42,947 nucleotides of DNA from Cupriavidus gilardii (GTDB taxonomy: Bacteria; Pseudomonadota; Gammaproteobacteria; Burkholderiales; Burkholderiaceae). The notes under the pieces are model-generated. The model ran no database searches and was not told the DNA's origin. It worked only from the letters and a program-made list of their open reading frames with translations. The stretch lies in contig NZ_VZOV01000033.1 in the NCBI RefSeq assembly GCF_008801915.1, positions 1 to 42,947 on the forward strand, given 5' to 3'. Positions 15,122-23,471 of this stretch are shown in pieces. Positions within the stretch are counted from its first letter, which is position 1. Each line of letters begins with the position of its first letter. Made by a program: the position numbers and the translations under genes.

Positions 15122-17380
15122 ATGGCGACGTTTATCGGACAGGTGAAAAAGACGACGTACGAGCAGTACTACCAGCACGTGCGAAGCAATCCAGGCGACT
15201 TCGTGGCGCGCGTCCTCGGACAGAAGGCCAGTGGGCCGGAGCCGAGCGGCCGATTCCAGATCGGCGAAGAGATCTTCACGCTGAAGCTGGTTACCAAGGG
15301 AAAGACACGGCGGCTATGCATCGAGCGCCAGTTCGAGAACGGCGAATCGTTGGTGGAGATGCGGATCCGGCAGCTGATGGACTATCTGTTCTTCCGCAGC
15401 AGCACGCGTTCGATGGAGCGCGCGCTGCGCAGCGGGTCCGCCATCACGACCGGTCTGGTCAAGGGCCTGCGCGGTCATGCCGATCGCGTCGTCGAGGAGC
15501 TGTGGCCGGGCTTCGATGCACCGGGCGCCGAAGCGGGGGCCGGGACCTCCGAACGGCGCGGCAACGCAGCGCTGTCGAATCGGCGTCCGATCTCGGAGCG
15601 CGCGCTGGGCACGCTGGTCTCGCTGAACCCGGGAGAAATCGACGCATGGATCCGCTGTCCCGAGCGCGGTCCGGTGAGCCTGGAGCGGATCGACCGCGGC
15701 AAGACCAGAATCGAGGGCGAGGTTCTGGTGCTGTCCTTCAAGAGCGCAGGCGATGCCATCGAGTTCCGGCTGCATGCCCAGGGTAGCGGCTCGGCCGAGC
15801 GCAAGGAGCGCGCCCGCCGCGACATGGAGCGCTTGCTGTCGATTGCCAGGGGCGACCGAGAGGACTGCGGTTACCGGAACATGGCCGAACTGATGGGCCG
15901 CTACATGGTCGCGACGATCGAGGACGAAGCCCCGCGGCTGCTGGAGCAGTGGGCCCGCGGAATCCTGGCCGATGAGGGGAATCACGATGTCAGGCCGCTG
16001 CTGATCGGCACGGTCAGGAAGGATGGCAGCCTGGAGTCGACGCGGGCGACGCGGCGGGCCCTGGCCCGCGCCGTCGACGAAGCCATGGCGTCGTGCCGGG
16101 CTTGCGCGGCACAGCGCTTCCAGGCCATCCTCAATGGCGTGTGCCGCGACAAGGCCGATCAGATCGTATCCGCGGTGCTCGATGCACGCGCGAGCCTGAT
16201 CGAGGCGATCCAGCAGAAGGCCAAGCCCTTTGTCGCCGGACAGCGGCTCGCCGCGTTCGTGCGCCAGGTCGTGCAGGAGCGCGGTGTGTCGGCCGCCGCC
16301 GCGCAGGCGCTGCACGACGACCGCCCGGCTGGCGCCGCCTTGCCCGAGGGCGTGCGACTGGCACGCTTTACCCGCAAGCCGGGGCTGCTCGATTGGATCT
16401 CGGGCGAGCGGACTCACGAAGAGGTGCTGGCGGTCGCGTCGCGCAAGGATGGCGAGGCCTTGCGCTTCGTGCCGCAGGGACGGCCGAGCCTGGCGAAGTG
16501 GGCATGGAAGACCATCCGCCTGGCCGAGGTACCCAGCAATGTCGAAGCCGATGCCAAGGCATTGCATCAGACGGTATTCGACGTTTCGCTGGGCCAGTTC
16601 TACCAGAGGGAGATCGTTCCGCTTCTCGGCGAGAGCGTGCGCCGGCTCCAGAGCCAATTCGCCTTCGAGTGGAAAGCCGAAGAAGACGTGCCGACCGAGC
16701 TGTTGCTCCGGCTGACGTCCAGCCTGCGCATCGGCAATACCACTTGCGGCTACCTCCATCGCTGGGCGGGCGAAGCGGCCGGGGCAGGCGGTGCCGGGGG
16801 GCTATCTGCCGAACGCGTCGTCGTCGCCGACGAGATCGAGGTGCTTTCCGGTCCGATCGCCGAGCAGCCGATCTCGCCGCAACAGGCCGCGGCGTACGTG
16901 CTGCGGCAGGAACTGAAGTCCGTGGTCCCCCCGGTCGTCACGGTGGCGGAAACGGACTGCGAGAAGCCCGTCACGGTCTACACCGAGGGCAAGTTCGAGT
17001 CCTTGCATCAGTTTGACCTGGACGCGCCGCGCAAGCCGAACGATCGCCCGCAGCGGCATTCAGTGGACAAGGGCAAGTCGCCGAACCCTCAGCAGCCAGC
17101 CGCATCGCCTTCTTCCACGTCTTCCACGTCTTCCACGTCTTCCACGGCTTCCACGGCTTCCACGGCTTCCACGTCTTCCACGGCTTCCACGTCTTCCACG
17201 GCTTCCACGCCTGCCACGGCTTCCACGCCTGCCACGGCTTCCACACCTGCCACGGCTTCCACACCTGCCACGGCTTCCACACCTGCCACGGCTTCCACAC
17301 CTGCCACGCCTGCCACGGTGTTGCCGTCCGCGCCGCCGCTGCCCGGACAGGTGCCAGCCGGGCAAACGGCGCCGGTCTGA
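15122..17380 (+). CDS. Unrecognised 752-residue protein with a Ser/Thr/Ala/Pro triplet tail
   Basis: I do not recognise this protein. It starts MATFIGQVKKTTYEQYYQHV and has no signal peptide or membrane segment. Residues about 1-620 look globular and fairly charged, with helical stretches (ERKERARRDMERLL near 225, DKADQIVSAVLDARASLIEA near 345). Four or five Cys are scattered without pattern. Residues about 664-732 are 23 uninterrupted triplets (SST, AST, PAT), followed by a Pro-rich end. A tail like this can be a flexible, possibly glycosylated or surface linker. ATGAGGATCG just upstream of the ATG gives a weak Shine-Dalgarno. The gene stands alone and converges with the Crp/Fnr gene, leaving 10 bases. 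Coding bias is good. It could be an effector or a lineage-specific protein; nothing proves either. Confidence 0.8.
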   Translation: MATFIGQVKKTTYEQYYQHVRSNPGDFVARVLGQKASGPEPSGRFQIGEEIFTLKLVTKGKTRRLCIERQFENGESLVEMRIRQLMDYLFFRSSTRSMERALRSGSAITTGLVKGLRGHADRVVEELWPGFDAPGAEAGAGTSERRGNAALSNRRPISERALGTLVSLNPGEIDAWIRCPERGPVSLERIDRGKTRIEGEVLVLSFKSAGDAIEFRLHAQGSGSAERKERARRDMERLLSIARGDREDCGYRNMAELMGRYMVATIEDEAPRLLEQWARGILADEGNHDVRPLLIGTVRKDGSLESTRATRRALARAVDEAMASCRACAAQRFQAILNGVCRDKADQIVSAVLDARASLIEAIQQKAKPFVAGQRLAAFVRQVVQERGVSAAAAQALHDDRPAGAALPEGVRLARFTRKPGLLDWISGERTHEEVLAVASRKDGEALRFVPQGRPSLAKWAWKTIRLAEVPSNVEADAKALHQTVFDVSLGQFYQREIVPLLGESVRRLQSQFAFEWKAEEDVPTELLLRLTSSLRIGNTTCGYLHRWAGEAAGAGGAGGLSAERVVVADEIEVLSGPIAEQPISPQQAAAYVLRQELKSVVPPVVTVAETDCEKPVTVYTEGKFESLHQFDLDAPRKPNDRPQRHSVDKGKSPNPQQPAASPSSTSSTSSTSSTASTASTASTSSTASTSSTASTPATASTPATASTPATASTPATASTPATASTPATPATVLPSAPPLPGQVPAGQTAPV
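17111..17317. repeat. 23 tandem copies of a 9-bp unit inside a coding region
   Basis: The unit is (T/G/C)CT-(T/G)CC-AC(G/A). The first part varies between TCTTCCACG and GCTTCCACG; from about 17201 it becomes an 18-bp unit GCTTCCACRCCTGCCACG, repeated about six times. Copy-number changes would keep the reading frame. Confidence 0.95.
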
Positions 17381-17390
17381 ATCCGATGCC

Positions 17391-18059
17391 TCATTCGCCG
17401 TACTGGCGCAATCCTTCGAGATCGAGCACCTCGATCTCGCCATAGTCGACCCGAACCAGGCCCTGCTGCTCCAACACCTTCAGGGCCTGGTTCGCCCGCT
17501 GCCGCGAAATGCCGGCCAGCAGTCCGATCTCTTCCTGCGAAATTTCCAGCTTGGTGCCGATGCCGGGATAGAGGTGCTCGTTGAACAGCGACGACACCGC
17601 CCGCGCTACGCGCGAGTCGATATCGAGCAGCCGTTCGTATTCGACCGCGGCGATGAACTGTCCGAGCCGCTCGTTGAGCTGCGTCAGCAGAAAGCGCGTG
17701 AACGGCAGGCTGGTATCGAGCAGCCATTGGAAGGTCTCGCGCGGCAGGAAGGCGATGCGCGAATGGCGCAGCGCCATCACGTCGTACTTGCGGATCTCGT
17801 GCTTCAGCGCGGCCCCTTCGCCGAACCAGCCGCCGGTCGGCACGCCGGTGAAGGTCACCGACTTGCCCGATGGCGACACCGTCGTGATCTTGACGATCCC
17901 CTCCAGTACGCCGAGCCAGTGTTCGGCCATCTCGCCCTTGTGGCAGACGTAGTCGCCGGGGTTGTATTCGCGCACGAACATGGCCTGCCGCACCCGCTGG
18001 CGCTGTTCGTCGCTGAGGTCGGCGGCCCAGATGCACCGGTCCAGAAAGTCGTTGAGCAT
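17391..18059 (-). CDS. Crp/Fnr-family transcriptional regulator
   Basis: A 222-residue regulator with an N-terminal cyclic-nucleotide-binding fold (residues about 10-125; YNPGDYVCHKGEMAEHWLGV, GGWFGEGAALK) and a C-terminal winged helix (SQEEIGLLAGISRQRANQAL, about 173-195). It lacks the N-terminal Cys cluster of Fnr. The key cAMP-binding Arg of Crp is not evident in the GEGAALK segment, so the signal is unknown. In the recognition helix, the R-E-T-V-G-R of E. coli Crp is replaced by R-Q-R-A-N-Q. The gene is divergent from the acyl-CoA ligase/transporter block, and a perfect inverted repeat lies in the gap, so it most likely activates that block. Its stop is 10 bases from that of the convergent orphan gene. 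Confidence 0.9.
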   Translation of the reverse strand: MLNDFLDRCIWAADLSDEQRQRVRQAMFVREYNPGDYVCHKGEMAEHWLGVLEGIVKITTVSPSGKSVTFTGVPTGGWFGEGAALKHEIRKYDVMALRHSRIAFLPRETFQWLLDTSLPFTRFLLTQLNERLGQFIAAVEYERLLDIDSRVARAVSSLFNEHLYPGIGTKLEISQEEIGLLAGISRQRANQALKVLEQQGLVRVDYGEIEVLDLEGLRQYGE

Positions 18060-18078
18060 GCCTGCTAGGCTCCGGTCG

Positions 18079-18097
18079 GGAGTCCGGCAAGGACTCC
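18079..18097. promoter_or_regulatory. Inverted repeat in the leader of the Crp/Fnr gene
   Basis: GGAGTCC (18079-18085) and GGACTCC (18091-18097) are perfect arms with a five-base loop, 20 bases upstream of the regulator's start codon. It could be a second operator or an mRNA hairpin near the ribosome site. Confidence 0.4.
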
Positions 18098-18116
18098 GCT
18101 AGGGATTAACCCGGAA

Positions 18117-18134
18117 TTGTCACCGACGTGACAA
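18117..18134. promoter_or_regulatory. Crp/Fnr-type binding site
   Basis: TTGTCAC-CGAC-GTGACAA is a perfect inverted repeat, also readable as TGTCA-N6-TGACA, the geometry of Crp/Fnr sites (Crp itself: TGTGA-N6-TCACA). Its centre (18125.5) is 41.5 bases before the start point expected from TATCTT at 18155-18160, the class II activator position for the ligase gene. It is also placed to control the divergent regulator gene. Confidence 0.7.
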
Positions 18135-18154
18135 CCGGGGGGAGGGGCATCGGC

Positions 18155-18160
18155 TATCTT
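18155..18160 (+). promoter_or_regulatory. Candidate -10 element of the acyl-CoA ligase operon
   Basis: TATCTT, with no good -35 at 17 bases but with the Crp/Fnr-type site in its place, as expected for an activator-dependent promoter. Transcription would start near 18167. Confidence 0.45.
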
Positions 18161-18317
18161 ACGTTCACCACGGACCGACCCGCGCACGAAGCGCGGCCAC
18201 GATATCCCTGGCGCGCCGCGGCCTGCTGGCCTTCGGACGACCAGCGGCAAGTATAACGATCGGCACCGGCGCTTGGCACCGGCGGGAACCCACCCGCCGG
18301 AGGGACAGGAGACAGCG

Positions 18318-20327
18318 ATGCAGGACAGGTCGGCAACGACCTTCCCGCGACTGCTGCTGGCGCATGCGCAGCAGCGGCCGGATCATCCGGCCTATCGCGA
18401 GAAGGATCTCGGTATCTGGCAGACGAGCAGCTGGTCGCAGGCGGCGCAAGAGGTACGCGCGCTGGCATGCGGGCTGGCCGCGCTCGGCTTCGGCCGCGGC
18501 ATGAACCTGGCGGTGGTCGGCGACAATCGCCCCCGGCTGTACTGGGCCATGACCGCCGCGCAGGCGCTGGGCGGCGTGCCGGTGCCGCTGTACCAGGACG
18601 CGATCGCCAGCGAGATGGTCTATGTGCTGCGCGACGCCGAAATCGCGTTCGCGGTGGTCGAGGACCAGGAGCAGGTCGACAAGCTGCTCGAGGTCGAGCA
18701 GGACCTGGCCGCGCAGGGCGGTGCGGTGCGCCATCTGATCTACGAAGACCCGCGCGGGCTGCGCGACTACGACCATCCGTCGCTGATGTCGTACGAACGC
18801 CTGCAGGAGATCGGCCGCGAATACGACCGCGCGCATCCGGGCTTCTTCGACCAGGCCGTGGCGGCCGGCGATCCGGACGATACCGCGATCATCCTGTACA
18901 CCTCGGGCACCACCGGCAAGCCCAAGGGCGTCTGCCATTCGCATCGCGGGCTGATCGGCGCGGCGATGCACGGCTGCGAATTCGACCGGCTCGGCCCCGA
19001 CGACGACGTGCTGTCGTACCTGCCGATGGCCTGGGTCGGCGACAACCTGTTCTCGTACGCGCAGGCGCTGGCCGCGGGCTTCACCGTCAATTGCCCCGAG
19101 TCGCGCGAGACCGTGATGACGGATCTGCGCGAGATCGGCCCGACCTACTACTTCGCGCCGCCCCGCATCTACGAAAGCCTGCTGACCCAGGTGATGATCC
19201 GCATGGAGGACGCCGGCTGGGTCAAGCGCAAGCTGTTCGATTGGGCCATGGCGGTGGCGCGCCGCTGCGGCGCCGACATCCTCGATCGCCGCGCGGTGCC
19301 GCTGGGCGAACGGACGCGCTACGCGCTGGGCGAATGGCTGGTCTACGGCCCGCTGCGCAACGTGCTCGGCATGAGCCGGATCCGCGTGGCCTATACCGCG
19401 GGCGAGGCGATCGGCCCGGACCTGTTCCGCTTCTATCGCTCGATCGGCATCAACCTGAAGCAGTTCTACGGCCAGACCGAGACCTGCGCCTATGTCTGCC
19501 TGCAGCCCGACGGCCAGGTCAAGTTCGACTCGGTCGGCCCGGCCGCGCCCGGCATGGAGATCCGCATCGCCGAGAACGGCGAGGTGCTGGTGCGCGGCGT
19601 GGGGCTGCTGAAGGCCTATTACAAGCGCGACGATGCGACGCGCGAGGCGATCAACGACGAGGGCTACTTCATGACCGGCGACGCCGGCGTGATCGACGCC
19701 GACGGCCATCTGAAGATCATCGATCGCGCCAAGGACGTCGGCAAGCTGGCCGACGGCTCGATGTTCGCGCCCAAGTACATCGAGAACAAGCTCAAGTTCT
19801 TCCCCTACATCAAGGAGGCGGTGGCCTTCGGCACCGGCCGCGACCGCGTCTGCGCCTTCCTCAACATCGATTTCGAGGCGGTCGGCAACTGGGCCGAACG
19901 GCGCCATCTGCCGTACGCGGGCTATATCGACCTGGCCGCGCAGCCGCAGGTGATCGAGCTGATCACCGAATGCGTGGAGCAGGTCAATGCGGACCTCGCC
20001 AAGGATCCGGCGCTGTCCGGCTCGCAGATCGCGCGCTTCCTGATCCTGCACAAGGAGCTCGACCCCGACGACGACGAGCTGACGCGCACGCGCAAGGTGC
20101 GGCGCGGCTTCATCGCGGAGAAGTACGGCGTGCTGATCGACGCGCTGTATGCCGGACGCGCGGAGCAGTTCATCGAGACGCGCGTCAAGTTCGAGGACGG
20201 GCGCGAGGGCAGCGTCAGCGCGACGCTGAAGCTGGTGGATGCCCGGCGCTTCCCGCCGGCGGGAGCGGCGCAGGCCGCGGCGGCAACGCAGGCCGGCGCG
20301 GCAGCGCCCGCCGAGCAAGCGGCATAG
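18318..20327 (+). CDS. AMP-dependent acyl-CoA ligase (long-chain type)
   Basis: A 669-residue adenylate-forming enzyme that joins a carboxylic acid to CoA via an acyl-AMP. The P-loop YTSGTTGKPKG is at about residues 194-204, the adenine motif FYGQTETCAYVC near 390, the ribose-binding Asp in YFMTGDAG near 455 and the hinge DRAKDVGKLADGSMFAPKYI near 475. It resembles FadD15/Faa1-type long ligases but with an Ala-rich C-terminal tail. First gene of the seven-gene block; livG-like follows after 13-22 bases. The ATG at 18318 follows ACAGGAGA. The transporter genes alongside suggest it activates the imported acid; whether that is a fatty or aromatic acid cannot be told. Confidence 0.9.
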   Translation: MQDRSATTFPRLLLAHAQQRPDHPAYREKDLGIWQTSSWSQAAQEVRALACGLAALGFGRGMNLAVVGDNRPRLYWAMTAAQALGGVPVPLYQDAIASEMVYVLRDAEIAFAVVEDQEQVDKLLEVEQDLAAQGGAVRHLIYEDPRGLRDYDHPSLMSYERLQEIGREYDRAHPGFFDQAVAAGDPDDTAIILYTSGTTGKPKGVCHSHRGLIGAAMHGCEFDRLGPDDDVLSYLPMAWVGDNLFSYAQALAAGFTVNCPESRETVMTDLREIGPTYYFAPPRIYESLLTQVMIRMEDAGWVKRKLFDWAMAVARRCGADILDRRAVPLGERTRYALGEWLVYGPLRNVLGMSRIRVAYTAGEAIGPDLFRFYRSIGINLKQFYGQTETCAYVCLQPDGQVKFDSVGPAAPGMEIRIAENGEVLVRGVGLLKAYYKRDDATREAINDEGYFMTGDAGVIDADGHLKIIDRAKDVGKLADGSMFAPKYIENKLKFFPYIKEAVAFGTGRDRVCAFLNIDFEAVGNWAERRHLPYAGYIDLAAQPQVIELITECVEQVNADLAKDPALSGSQIARFLILHKELDPDDDELTRTRKVRRGFIAEKYGVLIDALYAGRAEQFIETRVKFEDGREGSVSATLKLVDARRFPPAGAAQAAAATQAGAAAPAEQAA

Positions 20328-20349
20328 CAGGGGCAGGAGGATGACGCAG

Positions 20350-21288
20350 ATGGCGTGGCAAGGCGTGGAGCGGCGGGCCGACGGCTCGCCTGAATGGGCG
20401 GGCGCGGGGCCGGGTGCGGGGACCAGCGCGGCCGGAGAGCCGCTGGCCGAAGGCGGCGTGGCGACCGGGGCGGAGTCGAAGTCGAACCAGCGTGCGACAG
20501 GGGCGACAGCGACGCGGCATGGCGAGGTGATCCTCGACCTGCAGCATATCTCGCTGTCGTTCGGCGGCGTCAAGGCGCTGACCGACATCTCGTTCGACGT
20601 GCGCGAGCACGAGATCCGCGCGATCATCGGCCCGAATGGCGCCGGCAAGAGTTCGATGCTGAACGTGATCAACGGCGTCTATCACCCGCAGCAGGGCCGC
20701 ATCGTGTTCCGCGGCGAGGAACGGCGCAAGATGAATCCGACGGCCGCCGCGCGCCAGGGCATCGCCCGTACCTTCCAGAACATCGCGTTGTTCAAGGGCA
20801 TGACCGTGCTCGACAACATCATGACCGGACGCAATACACGCTTTCGCTCCGGTCTGCTGGCCAACGCGCTGTCGTGGGGGCCCGCCCGCAACGAGGAGAT
20901 CGCGCACCGGCGCAAGGTCGAGGAGGTCATCGACTTCCTCGAGATCCAGTCGATCCGCAAGACGCCGGTGGGGCGGTTGCCCTACGGCCTGCAGAAGCGC
21001 GTCGAACTGGCGCGCGCGCTGGCGGCCGAGCCGTCGCTGCTGCTGCTCGACGAGCCGATGGCCGGCATGAACGTCGAGGAGAAGCAGGACATGTGCCGCT
21101 TCATCCTGGACGTCAACCAGCAGTTCGGCACCACGATCGTGCTGATCGAGCATGACATGGGCGTGGTGATGGACATCTCCGACCGCGTGGTGGTGCTCGA
21201 CTACGGCAAGAAGATCGGCGACGGCACGCCCGAGCAGGTCAAGTCCAACCCCGAGGTGATCCGCGCCTACCTGGGCGCGTCGCACTGA
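20350..21288 (+). CDS. ABC transporter ATP-binding protein, LivG type, with N-terminal extension
   Basis: One of the two ATPase subunits of the branched-chain amino acid-type (HAAT) importer. Walker A GPNGAGKSS (nt about 20632), signature region LPYGLQKRVELARAL, Walker B LLLLDEPMAGM, and the LivG-type IEHDMGVVMDISDRVVVLDYG. Before the ATPase domain lie about 60 extra residues rich in Gly, Ala and Ser, unusual for LivG. Start: AGGAGG at 20335-20340 touches an ATG at 20341 with no spacer, while the ATG at 20350 has a nine-base spacer, so 20350 is preferred (312 residues; 315 from 20341). Co-transcribed with the ligase upstream. Confidence 0.9.
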   Translation: MAWQGVERRADGSPEWAGAGPGAGTSAAGEPLAEGGVATGAESKSNQRATGATATRHGEVILDLQHISLSFGGVKALTDISFDVREHEIRAIIGPNGAGKSSMLNVINGVYHPQQGRIVFRGEERRKMNPTAAARQGIARTFQNIALFKGMTVLDNIMTGRNTRFRSGLLANALSWGPARNEEIAHRRKVEEVIDFLEIQSIRKTPVGRLPYGLQKRVELARALAAEPSLLLLDEPMAGMNVEEKQDMCRFILDVNQQFGTTIVLIEHDMGVVMDISDRVVVLDYGKKIGDGTPEQVKSNPEVIRAYLGASH

Positions 21289-21343
21289 ACGGCATCGCCC
21301 ACTTGCGCAACGCTGACTCCCGTCCTTCACCGAGGCCACGCCG

Positions 21344-22258
21344 ATGACCTTCTTCTTCGAAATCCTGCTCGGCGGACTGCTGTCCGGGCTGATGTACTCG
21401 CTGGTGGCGCTCGGCTTCGTGCTGATCTACAAGGCCTCCGGCGTGTTCAACTTCGCGCAGGGCGCGATGGTCTATTTCGCCGCGCTGGCCGTGGTCGGGC
21501 TGATGGACAAGGGCATGCCGATGTGGGCGGCGGTCATCGGCGCTTTCCTGGTGATGACGCTGGTCGGCATCGGCACCGAACGCTTCGTGCTGCGCAAGCT
21601 GGTCAACCAGCCGCCGATCACGCTGTTCATGGCGACCATCGGCCTGTCGTTCTTCCTCGAAGGGCTGGGGCCGCTGTTGTTCGGCAACGAGGTGCGGCCG
21701 ATCCAGCTGGGCATCGTCGACGAGCCGATCGAGGCGATCCTGACCCGCTTCAATATCGTGATCTCGAAGTTCGACCTGGCCGCGGCGGCGATCGCCGGCG
21801 TGCTGGTCGCCACGCTGGCGCTGTTCTTCCAGTACACCAAGGTCGGCCGCGCGCTGCGCGCGGTGGCCGATGACCACCAGGCCGCGCTGTCGCTGGGCAT
21901 TCCGCTGCAGAACATCTGGGCGATCGTCTGGGGTGTGGCCGGCTTCGTCGCGCTGGTGGCCGGCATGCTGTGGGGCTCGCGCAATGGGGTGCAATTCGCG
22001 CTGACGCTGACCGCGCTGAAGGCGCTGCCGGTGCTGATCCTCGGCGGCTTCACCTCGGTGCCGGGCGCGATCGTCGGCGGCCTGATCATCGGCGCTTCGG
22101 AGAAGCTCGCCGAGATCTATATCCCGCCGGTGTTCCAGTCGATGTTCGGCGGCAACTTCGGCGGCATCGAGGGGTGGTTCCCCTATGTGTTCGCGCTGCT
22201 GTTCCTGCTGGTGCGGCCCGAGGGGCTGTTCGGCGAAAAACATATCGACCGCGTGTGA
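21344..22258 (+). CDS. ABC transporter permease, LivH type
   Basis: A 304-residue inner-membrane permease of the HAAT family, about eight helices. Characteristic parts: GLLSGLMYSLVALGFVLIYK at residues about 9-28, then FNFAQGAMVY, the LivH hallmark; RALRAVADDHQAALSLGIPL near 170, the coupling loop that contacts the ATPases; and the C-terminal GGFTSVPGAIVGGLIIGASE. It pairs with the LivM-type permease 42 bases downstream. Substrate specificity lies with the binding protein, not here. Family call is firm. Confidence 0.93.
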   Translation: MTFFFEILLGGLLSGLMYSLVALGFVLIYKASGVFNFAQGAMVYFAALAVVGLMDKGMPMWAAVIGAFLVMTLVGIGTERFVLRKLVNQPPITLFMATIGLSFFLEGLGPLLFGNEVRPIQLGIVDEPIEAILTRFNIVISKFDLAAAAIAGVLVATLALFFQYTKVGRALRAVADDHQAALSLGIPLQNIWAIVWGVAGFVALVAGMLWGSRNGVQFALTLTALKALPVLILGGFTSVPGAIVGGLIIGASEKLAEIYIPPVFQSMFGGNFGGIEGWFPYVFALLFLLVRPEGLFGEKHIDRV

Positions 22259-22300
22259 TGGTCCCCAACGATCCAGTGGCACGACGCCAGGGAGTCGCCC

Positions 22301-23377
22301 ATGTTCTATCGTGAAGCCGGCCAGTTCAAGACCGACTATGTCGCCGACAGCCAGATCTTTCCGATCCGGCAGGACCGCATCGGCTTCGCCGTGCTGCTCG
22401 CGCTCGCCTTCGTCGGCGTGCCGCTGATCGGCAGCGAGTACTGGTTCTCGGCGATCCTGATCCCCTTCCTGATCTTCTCGCTGGCCGCGCTGGGGCTGAA
22501 CATCCTGACCGGCTACGCGGGCCAGCTGTCGCTGGGCACCGCGGCCTTCATGGCGGTCGGCGCCTACGCGGCCTACAACTTCCAGCTGCGCATCGAAGGA
22601 CTGCCGGTGCTGCTGACGTTCGTGCTGGCCGGGCTGTCGGCCGCGCTGGTCGGCGTGGCCTTCGGCCTGCCGTCGCTGCGGATCAAGGGCTTCTATCTGG
22701 CGGTGGCGACGCTGGCCGCGCAGTTCTTCGTGGTGTGGGCGCTGACCAAGTTCCCCTGGTTCTCGAACAACAGCTCGTCGGGCGTGATCACCGCGCAGCA
22801 GCTGGACCTGTTCGGCCTGCCGATCGACACGCCGATGCGCAAGTACCTGTTCGTGCTGGCGATCGTCACGGTGCTGGCGCTGATCGCCAAGAACCTGGTG
22901 CGCTCGTCGACCGGACGCGCGTGGATGTCGGTGCGCGACATGGACGTGGCCGCCGAGGTCATCGGCATCCCGCTGATGCGTACCAAGCTGCTGGCCTTCG
23001 CCGTCAGCTCGTTCTACTGCGGCGTGGCCGGCGCGCTGTACGCGTTCTGCTACCTCGGGTCGGTCGAGCCGGACGGCTTCTCGCTGGACCTGTCGTTCCG
23101 CGTGCTGTTCATGATCATCATCGGCGGCGTCGGCAGCATCCTCGGTTCCTTCCTCGGCGCCGCGTTCATCCTGCTGCTGCCGATCCTGCTCGACAACATG
23201 CTGCCGCCGCTGGCCGCGCTGCTGCACCTGCCGTTCACCAACGCGACGGTCTCGCACATCCAGATGATGGTGTTCGGCGGCCTGATCATCTTCTTCCTGA
23301 TCGTCGAGCCGCACGGCCTGGCTCGGCTGTGGCAGATCGGCAAGGAGAAGCTGCGGCTGTGGCCGTTCCCGCATTGA
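22301..23377 (+). CDS. ABC transporter permease, LivM type
   Basis: A 358-residue permease, second membrane subunit of the importer. It has an N-terminal cytoplasmic stretch of about 30 residues, then roughly nine helices. Hallmarks: LAALGLNILTGYAGQLSLGT (about residues 62-81), GLPSLRIKGFYLAVATLA, the coupling loop RAWMSVRDMDVAAEVIGIPL and the C-terminal GGVGSILGSFLGAAFI. The N-terminal YREAGQFKTDYVADSQIFPI is typical of LivM proteins in ligase-linked clusters rather than of E. coli LivM, as far as I recall. Complex membership follows from gene order. Confidence 0.93.
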   Translation: MFYREAGQFKTDYVADSQIFPIRQDRIGFAVLLALAFVGVPLIGSEYWFSAILIPFLIFSLAALGLNILTGYAGQLSLGTAAFMAVGAYAAYNFQLRIEGLPVLLTFVLAGLSAALVGVAFGLPSLRIKGFYLAVATLAAQFFVVWALTKFPWFSNNSSSGVITAQQLDLFGLPIDTPMRKYLFVLAIVTVLALIAKNLVRSSTGRAWMSVRDMDVAAEVIGIPLMRTKLLAFAVSSFYCGVAGALYAFCYLGSVEPDGFSLDLSFRVLFMIIIGGVGSILGSFLGAAFILLLPILLDNMLPPLAALLHLPFTNATVSHIQMMVFGGLIIFFLIVEPHGLARLWQIGKEKLRLWPFPH

Positions 23378-23471
23378 CGCCGTGTCGACGGGGCACGCGT
23401 CGGTGTCATGCAAACGGGTCGTTGGACAACAACGCCATAACAATGCACCTGCCAAGGTGAAGGAGACAGTG

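Noticed and set aside
17111..17317. Possible CRISPR array
   Set aside because: Units are 9 bp and contiguous with no spacers, and no cas genes are present.
17089..18090. Minus-strand frame with repeated EAVAGVEAV over the tandem repeat and the Crp/Fnr gene
   Set aside because: It is the reverse-strand reading of the 9-bp repeat running into another frame of the Crp/Fnr gene.
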